A DNA stretch of 64,000 nucleotides from Sulfobacillus sp. (GTDB taxonomy: Bacteria > Bacillota > Sulfobacillia > Sulfobacillales > Sulfobacillaceae), in the NCBI GenBank assembly GCA_027309085.1, contig DAIDDL010000012.1, forward strand, positions 23,032-87,031. Direction: 5' to 3'. The notes beneath the pieces were generated by a model that saw only the letters and a program-made list of their open reading frames with translations, was not told where the DNA came from and did not search any database. Below are positions 60,089-64,000 of this stretch, piece after piece (positions within the stretch are counted from its first letter, which is position 1; every line of letters starts with the position of its first letter). The position numbers and the translations under genes were made by a program.

Positions 60089-61036
60089 CTAAAGGCCCCA
60101 CACTGCGCTCACGGCCCCGAGGACGGCCAGAACAATGGCCGCCGTGATAAAATCGACATTGCGGATCAGCCGCAGTTTGGCGAAACTGACCTCAATCGTC
60201 ATTAAGACGAAACCCGTCACCGTCAGTTTGACCATCACCCAAACGATCGCCCCGACAAGGGATCCCAACTGCAAAGAAGCCGAGAGCCCAACAGGCGTCA
60301 CCAGCACATTCACCAAGATAATCGTCAGCACCATGAATTTCATCCACCCGCCCCATTCGTAAAGAGCCAGATCCGCGCCGCTGGATTCAAACGTGCGGCC
60401 AGGATCAATCATGGAAAGTTCCTGGGCAGTCGATGGATTGTCTACCGGAATATGTCCGGTTTCCGCAATCAAGAGCAAGAACCACCCCACCACCACAAGA
60501 ATATGGGCGGGACTCAGCACCCACCGGGGAGAAGACAGCGCCTGGTTCACCACAAAGGGAATGGTGGCGCCTGCAGTTTGCGCGGCAATAAAGACCAACA
60601 CGAGGGCCAGAGGTTCGGTGAATGCGCTAATCAGCCGAATGCGGCTCACGCCCAGCACGGGATAGACGCTGCCGCTGTCAATTGCCGCCAATAGCAGCGC
60701 CACACCGCCGGATCCCAGGATCATGCCCCCCGCCATCATGTCGCCCATCCACGCAAAAGGCAGCGGAAAAGTTGTCAGCACGGGAATCAACATGGCCACA
60801 ATCAAGGGCGCAATGAAATAGAAAATAGGAGCCCACTCGGATACCCAGGAGGTCTGGTCGGTGCGGAGGGTTTCTTTGTGAATCCATTTCCGCAAGTCCC
60901 GGTAGGGCTGCCATACTGGGGGGCCGTGGCGCCCTGCCAAACGCGCTTTGTAGCGGTCCATGAGTCCTTTAAGGAGCGGAGAAAATGCGAGAACAAACAC
61001 CACCTGCAATCCCTGTGCCAGATATTGATTGACCAT
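60089..61036 (-). CDS. HyfC/NuoH-like membrane subunit
   Basis: A 315-residue membrane protein with about eight helices. FSPLLKGLMDRYKARLAGRHGPP and QPYRDLRKWIHKE near the N terminus, MIDPGRTFESSGADLALYEWGG (about 205) and LIAETGHIPVDNPSTAQEL (about 185) are NuoH/HycD signatures, including the acidic loop that links the soluble arm to the membrane arm. The ATG at 61036 has GAGGT upstream. It heads the six-gene membrane complex. Confidence 0.88.
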   Translation of the reverse strand: MVNQYLAQGLQVVFVLAFSPLLKGLMDRYKARLAGRHGPPVWQPYRDLRKWIHKETLRTDQTSWVSEWAPIFYFIAPLIVAMLIPVLTTFPLPFAWMGDMMAGGMILGSGGVALLLAAIDSGSVYPVLGVSRIRLISAFTEPLALVLVFIAAQTAGATIPFVVNQALSSPRWVLSPAHILVVVGWFLLLIAETGHIPVDNPSTAQELSMIDPGRTFESSGADLALYEWGGWMKFMVLTIILVNVLVTPVGLSASLQLGSLVGAIVWVMVKLTVTGFVLMTIEVSFAKLRLIRNVDFITAAIVLAVLGAVSAVWGL

Positions 61037-61176
61037 TTGGACAACCTCATTCCCATATAAGGTGATAAGCAATAAAATAACCCCTGCCCTGTATTAAACG
61101 GGAAGGAGTCATTATCCGCCGTAAGCGGAGGTTTCGGAGTAACCCCGGGGCGGAATCCATCGCCCATGATGACAAG

Positions 61177-61554
61177 CTATTGGGAATCGTCGTGATCAAT
61201 ATGCGGATCAGATGTCTGAGAGTGAGTATATTTCACAACGTTGACGGGGTCAATAGTAATGAGTCCCGCGTCCACCATTGTGTCCAGCACGGGCAAAAAC
61301 CTGTCAATGTAATCTTTGCTGTCCACAATTTCCACAACAACTGGCAAATCCGCAGAGAGATCCAGCAGGTTGATGGTGTGTATCCGTGAGGTGGGTCCAA
61401 ACCCTTCGAGCGCCCTGGTGACGGTGGCACCCGCCATTCCCATTTCCCGGGCCTTCAGGACAATGGCATGGTACAGGGGCTTGTGATGCCAGCGCGCTTC
61501 TTCCCCGATGAAAATACGCACCCGCAAGGCCTCTCCGGAGATCTTGACAGACAT
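61177..61554 (-). CDS. DUF190 PII-like protein
   Basis: A 125-residue protein of the DUF190 family, which has a PII-like ferredoxin fold. Seen: VRIFIGEEARWHHKPLYHAI (about 12-31), the conserved AGATVTRALEGFG (about 43), PVVVEIVDSKDYIDRFLPVL (about 74) and LITIDPVNVVKY. I chose the ATG at 61554, nine bases after GGGGAG. It lies 140 bases upstream of the NuoH-like gene on the same strand. A sensory or regulatory role for the complex is an inference from position. Confidence 0.8.
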   Translation of the reverse strand: MSVKISGEALRVRIFIGEEARWHHKPLYHAIVLKAREMGMAGATVTRALEGFGPTSRIHTINLLDLSADLPVVVEIVDSKDYIDRFLPVLDTMVDAGLITIDPVNVVKYTHSQTSDPHIDHDDSQ

Positions 61555-61826
61555 TTGCATCTTCTCCCCACTTTTTTGTAATTTTATCATACTTTGCCTT
61601 CGTGGTGCCAACAGCTGCCTAAAAACGTAAACAAAGATAGACAACAGCCTTCGTCTGACCTTTTTCTCCCTCCGCAGAGGGGAGAGGTGTTTGGGTGTAT
61701 CCTCTTCTCGGCGTGTAGGGAATCCTCTCCTGGCAAGCCAGCACCCGCCTGATCCCCCTCAGAACCATCCCCCACCACGGGGGCACTCCCGTGTCGTCAC
61801 TGGCGGTACGGGAGATCTGCGTTGTA

Positions 61827-62868
61827 TTAGGCCAGAGCCTGCGCAGGCTTTGGGTCATCCTTCTTGTTCTGGGAAGTATACGTAAATGTACCGCTACACT
61901 TACGGTACAGGTTCATCATGCCCACAAAATCCGCATCGGCGACGTAGGAATGATCCGGATTCGCGCACGTGAAGGTGTGCGTGACGCGCGTGCCGCCGTG
62001 TCGGTGTTCTTGTTGGCAGTGCGGGCACATTTGAGACGTATAGGCCGGATTGCGCTCCACCGTGAGAATGCCTTCGCGAAAGGCGAGATCCCGCACCCAT
62101 GCCATGATCTGGCCCCGGAGCCACCCGAAATTAGACCTGATGAAGCTGACCTGGGAGATGCCTGGGGAGGAAATCAAGGAGGAAATCAACCTTGCACCGA
62201 ATCAGCTGGATGAATTGTTGCTCAAACCTTAGGCCCGCTTGTGATTCTTGCGGCCTGACCGGCTCATCTTTTCTTTCGGAGCTTGGTAGCTGCGAAGATA
62301 CTCGAATACGATCACTTTGGCTTCGTGGGTGATGGCGAAATCGACAATCTGGCGGGCAACCTGCCGCGCCGCATTCTCGTCGAGATGGCGGACTTTCTCC
62401 CACAAGGGCACATTGTCTTGAACATCCTTGGGCAACCTGCCGCTCTGGGCCCGTTTTTTACTGATCGCATTGAGCAGAAGATGGCGCTGGTGGTTCAGTG
62501 CGCCCCCAGGGAGGAACTGGGTGGCCAGCAATTGCCCGAGAACAAAGGCCCCCATCTCGGCTAACCGGTTCACGCCCAGATCCACCGTGACGACCGATAA
62601 TCCAGGACTTGCCGCGAGTTGTGCCTTGGCCTTCTTGGGCGTCGGCACGTATTTCTCCATCCGCGCGTGCCATGCAAAGCGCAGATGGCCGGGATATCGT
62701 TTGTCTCGTTTGGCGTAAAGGGAAAATGCCCAAATGGGCCACAAAGACCTCCATATAGAATCGGATCAGGCGGTTGTATAACTCCTGGGTATCCGTCATG
62801 GCCCTCCGTTTAATCGCGTAGACTTCTTTATGGATACCCAACTTGATCGTTTTCGTGACCATCGCCAT
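61827..62868 (-). pseudogene. Broken tnpB (IS200/IS605-family accessory nuclease)
   Basis: Pieces of one TnpB read in order on the minus strand. The N-terminal part (MAMVTKTIKLGIHKEVYAIK) shifts frame near 62718. The next piece holds the RuvC Asp in VVTVDLGVNRLA and the Glu in KVIVFEYLRSYQ; in-frame stops occur at 62229-62231 and about 27 bases on. The last piece has WLRGQIMAWVRDLAFREGIL, the zinc-finger CPHC and the final Asp in YVADADFVGMMNL. The gene cannot make a complete protein. No tnpA lies beside it. The 272 bases at 61555-61826 hold no gene; they include a GC-rich, hairpin-prone stretch that could be the element's right end. Confidence 0.85.
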
Positions 62869-62920
62869 AGGACAGTGTAGGTCTCCATCTTGACCGCTCA
62901 CCGCTATAAAGATAAAAAAA

Positions 62921-62940
62921 CACCTACCATAAGGTAGGTG
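62921..62940 (-). terminator. Terminator of the RNase P RNA gene
   Basis: A perfect eight-base stem CACCTACC / GGTAGGTG with a four-base loop. The A-run at 62914-62920 gives seven U residues on the minus strand. Confidence 0.95.
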
Positions 62941-62944
62941 CCTG

Positions 62945-63314
62945 TATGCGAGTCAACTTATAAGCCGAGTTCTGTCATGGATGACCATTTATCTGGGACG
63001 GCAGTTGCCTGCCGCCTCAAGCGACCTACCCGGGCAGTTCAGCGAGCAGCTTCATCCTGCCCCTATTCGGTCTTGCTGCGGGTGGGGTTTACCAAGCAGA
63101 CCAGTCACCTGGCCTCTGGTGCGCTCTTGCCGCACCGTTTCATCCTTGCCCGGATCCAACAAATCGTCCCCGGGCGGTTTGTTTTCTGTGGCACTTTCCT
63201 TAGGGTCGCCCCCACTGGACGTTATCCAGCACCCTGCTCTGTGCAGCTCGGACTTTCCTCAGATGCCGCCTTTCGGACTGGCACCCGCGGCCATCATATC
63301 GGCTCGCATCTCGG
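62945..63314 (-). ncRNA. rnpB: RNase P RNA
   Basis: The catalytic RNA that trims 5' leaders from tRNA precursors. On the minus strand the universal segments are present: GAGGAAAGTCCGAGCTGCAC near the 5' end, GGGCGACCCTAAGGAAAGTG, GGTAAACCCCACCCGCAGCA, AGACCGAATAGGGGCAG, and the 3' end GAACTCGGCTTATAAGTTGA. Length is about 370 bases. The 5' end is set by the promoter below, the 3' end by the terminator; both are approximate by a few bases. Confidence 0.95.
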
Positions 63315-63320
63315 ATACTT

Positions 63321-63349
63321 ATTATCCTGCTGCGCCGCTGATTCGTCAA
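63321..63349 (-). promoter_or_regulatory. Promoter of rnpB
   Basis: TTGACG (63349-63344) and GATAAT (63326-63321) on the minus strand with a 17-base spacer, in the gap between rnhA and rnpB. Confidence 0.75.
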
Positions 63350-63371
63350 CCAGCGCAATCTTCCAAAAATA

Positions 63372-63824
63372 TCACGATTTCCCTCGAAGCTTATCCATAG
63401 CTTCCACAGCCAGACGGTCAGCCATCTCGTTGTGGATGACGCCCGAGTGCCCTTTAACTTTGGTCCAGGTGACGTCCCGTTCATCGGCCAAAGCCCGCAT
63501 CACCCGCCACAGGTCCTGATTCTCCACAGGCTGCCCTTTGGCGTTCTTCCATCCCCGCCGTTCCCAGCCCCGAAACCAGTTTTGCACAAAGGCATTGATC
63601 ACGTAAGCCGAATCGCTGAAAATTCGGACAGCAGAACCCGGTGGCGTATGTTTCAACGCTTCAATCACCGCCGTCATTTCCATGCGGTTGTTGGTCGTGG
63701 AGGGATCTGCCCCGGAGTAGGCGGGGCCATCCACAAAAACACATCCCCAGCCTCCAAGCTGTCCTCCAGGCGCCTGGTTGTTTGCGCAGGCCCCATCCGT
63801 GTACACATTGAAAATCGTTTCCAT
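63372..63824 (-). CDS. rnhA: Ribonuclease HI
   Basis: A 150-residue enzyme that cleaves the RNA strand of RNA/DNA hybrids. The four acidic catalytic residues are seen in NVYTDGACANN (Asp), TNNRMEMTAVIEAL (Glu), RIFSDSAYVINA (Asp) and NEMADRLAVEA (Asp); KVKGHSG carries the mobile His. The ATG at 63824 follows AGGGGGAA by five bases and gives the usual N terminus, whereas the longer reading does not. The rnpB promoter starts 23 bases after its stop. Confidence 0.95.
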   Translation of the reverse strand: METIFNVYTDGACANNQAPGGQLGGWGCVFVDGPAYSGADPSTTNNRMEMTAVIEALKHTPPGSAVRIFSDSAYVINAFVQNWFRGWERRGWKNAKGQPVENQDLWRVMRALADERDVTWTKVKGHSGVIHNEMADRLAVEAMDKLRGKS

Positions 63825-63924
63825 ATGTTCCCCCTGCAGTTTTCTGTCTTGCCCATTTGGGCGCGCACTGCGTACAACTGACACCTTACTTTAAGATATC
63901 AAAGTATAGCAACATTCGGCGGTT

Positions 63925-64000
63925 TTGAACATAACGCCCGCGCATTCCCCTTCTTAGGCGATAGCCAAGAGGGGGTCAAGCGGGCCAGCCCGCAGGGCTA
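63925..64000 (+). mobile_element. Left end of a second IS200/IS605-type copy, cut by the window edge
   Basis: Identical to 21105-21178 over 74 bases, then diverging at the last two bases shown. It repeats the bulged hairpin (63947-63974) and the GCGGGC / GCCCGC palindrome (63980-63993). TTGAAC precedes the shared body here as well. Whether the full element or another deletion derivative follows cannot be told. Confidence 0.8.

Noticed and set aside
61037..61176. IS605-type right end between the DUF190 gene and the NuoH-like gene
   Set aside because: A short CCGCTTACGGCGG hairpin recalls such ends, but there is no matching left end or scaffold segment.
1..64000. CRISPR array
   Set aside because: No set of short direct repeats with regular spacers was seen, and no cas gene is present.

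Overview
The window is a contiguous, gene-dense stretch of a bacterial chromosome with fairly high G+C. Two genes look like alpha/beta small acid-soluble spore proteins. Other Firmicute marks are the polA-mutM-coaE cluster, csaA, a YwfO-type HD phosphohydrolase and a YumC-type ferredoxin-NADP reductase. A sulfide:quinone-reductase-like gene and a hydrogenase-4-like membrane complex point to a chemolithotrophic or acidophilic spore former. Sulfobacillaceae is my best guess, by inference from gene content only.

Layout. Positions 1-5,800 (minus strand) hold acyl-CoA and amino-acid catabolism: a Nudix hydrolase, a B12-dependent acyl-CoA mutase whose active-site residues look like isobutyryl-CoA mutase, a leucine-dehydrogenase homologue lacking a catalytic lysine, a CofE-like protein and a class I aldolase. 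Positions 6,000-13,700 are mixed housekeeping: M61 peptidase, ferredoxin-NADP reductase, HD hydrolase, PduO-type cobalamin adenosyltransferase, DMT transporter, VanW protein and homoserine dehydrogenase. Positions 13,766-20,091 are one minus-strand polA-mutM-orf64-sbp-coaE-slt-SASP cluster. Around 21,100-21,400 lies an IS200/IS605-type non-autonomous element beside tRNA-Leu(CAA). Glutamine synthetase and superoxide dismutase follow. A compact histidine operon hisC-ZGDBHAF-IE fills 24,063-31,195.

Positions 32,600-36,230 carry a small unknown protein fused in layout to a two-component system, plus a secreted protein. Positions 37,870-40,372 hold the SQR-like flavoprotein with a DUF1641 protein. 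A classical SASP gene, a glycosyltransferase/deacetylase/alcohol dehydrogenase cluster, csaA, ywfO and tpx follow on to 46,900. An M20 peptidase - serine acetyltransferase - unknown - threonine dehydratase cluster runs from 47,058 to 50,811. A TDT-family transporter, a decayed region and a LysR regulator come next.

From 53,944 to 61,554 (minus) is a six-gene membrane complex resembling hydrogenase-4/complex I, preceded by a PII-like DUF190 gene. Its large subunit has lost both nickel-binding CxxC motifs, so it should not be a hydrogenase; it fits the energy-converting-hydrogenase-related (Ehr) type. The right end contains a broken tnpB, the RNase P RNA gene, rnhA, and the left end of a second copy of the IS200/IS605-type element.

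Most promising items: the nickel-less membrane complex with its PII-like neighbour, the K80Q leucine dehydrogenase homologue beside an isobutyryl-CoA-mutase-like gene, the SQR-like/DUF1641 pair, and the IS605-derived element that keeps an omega-RNA-like 3' end without tnpB.
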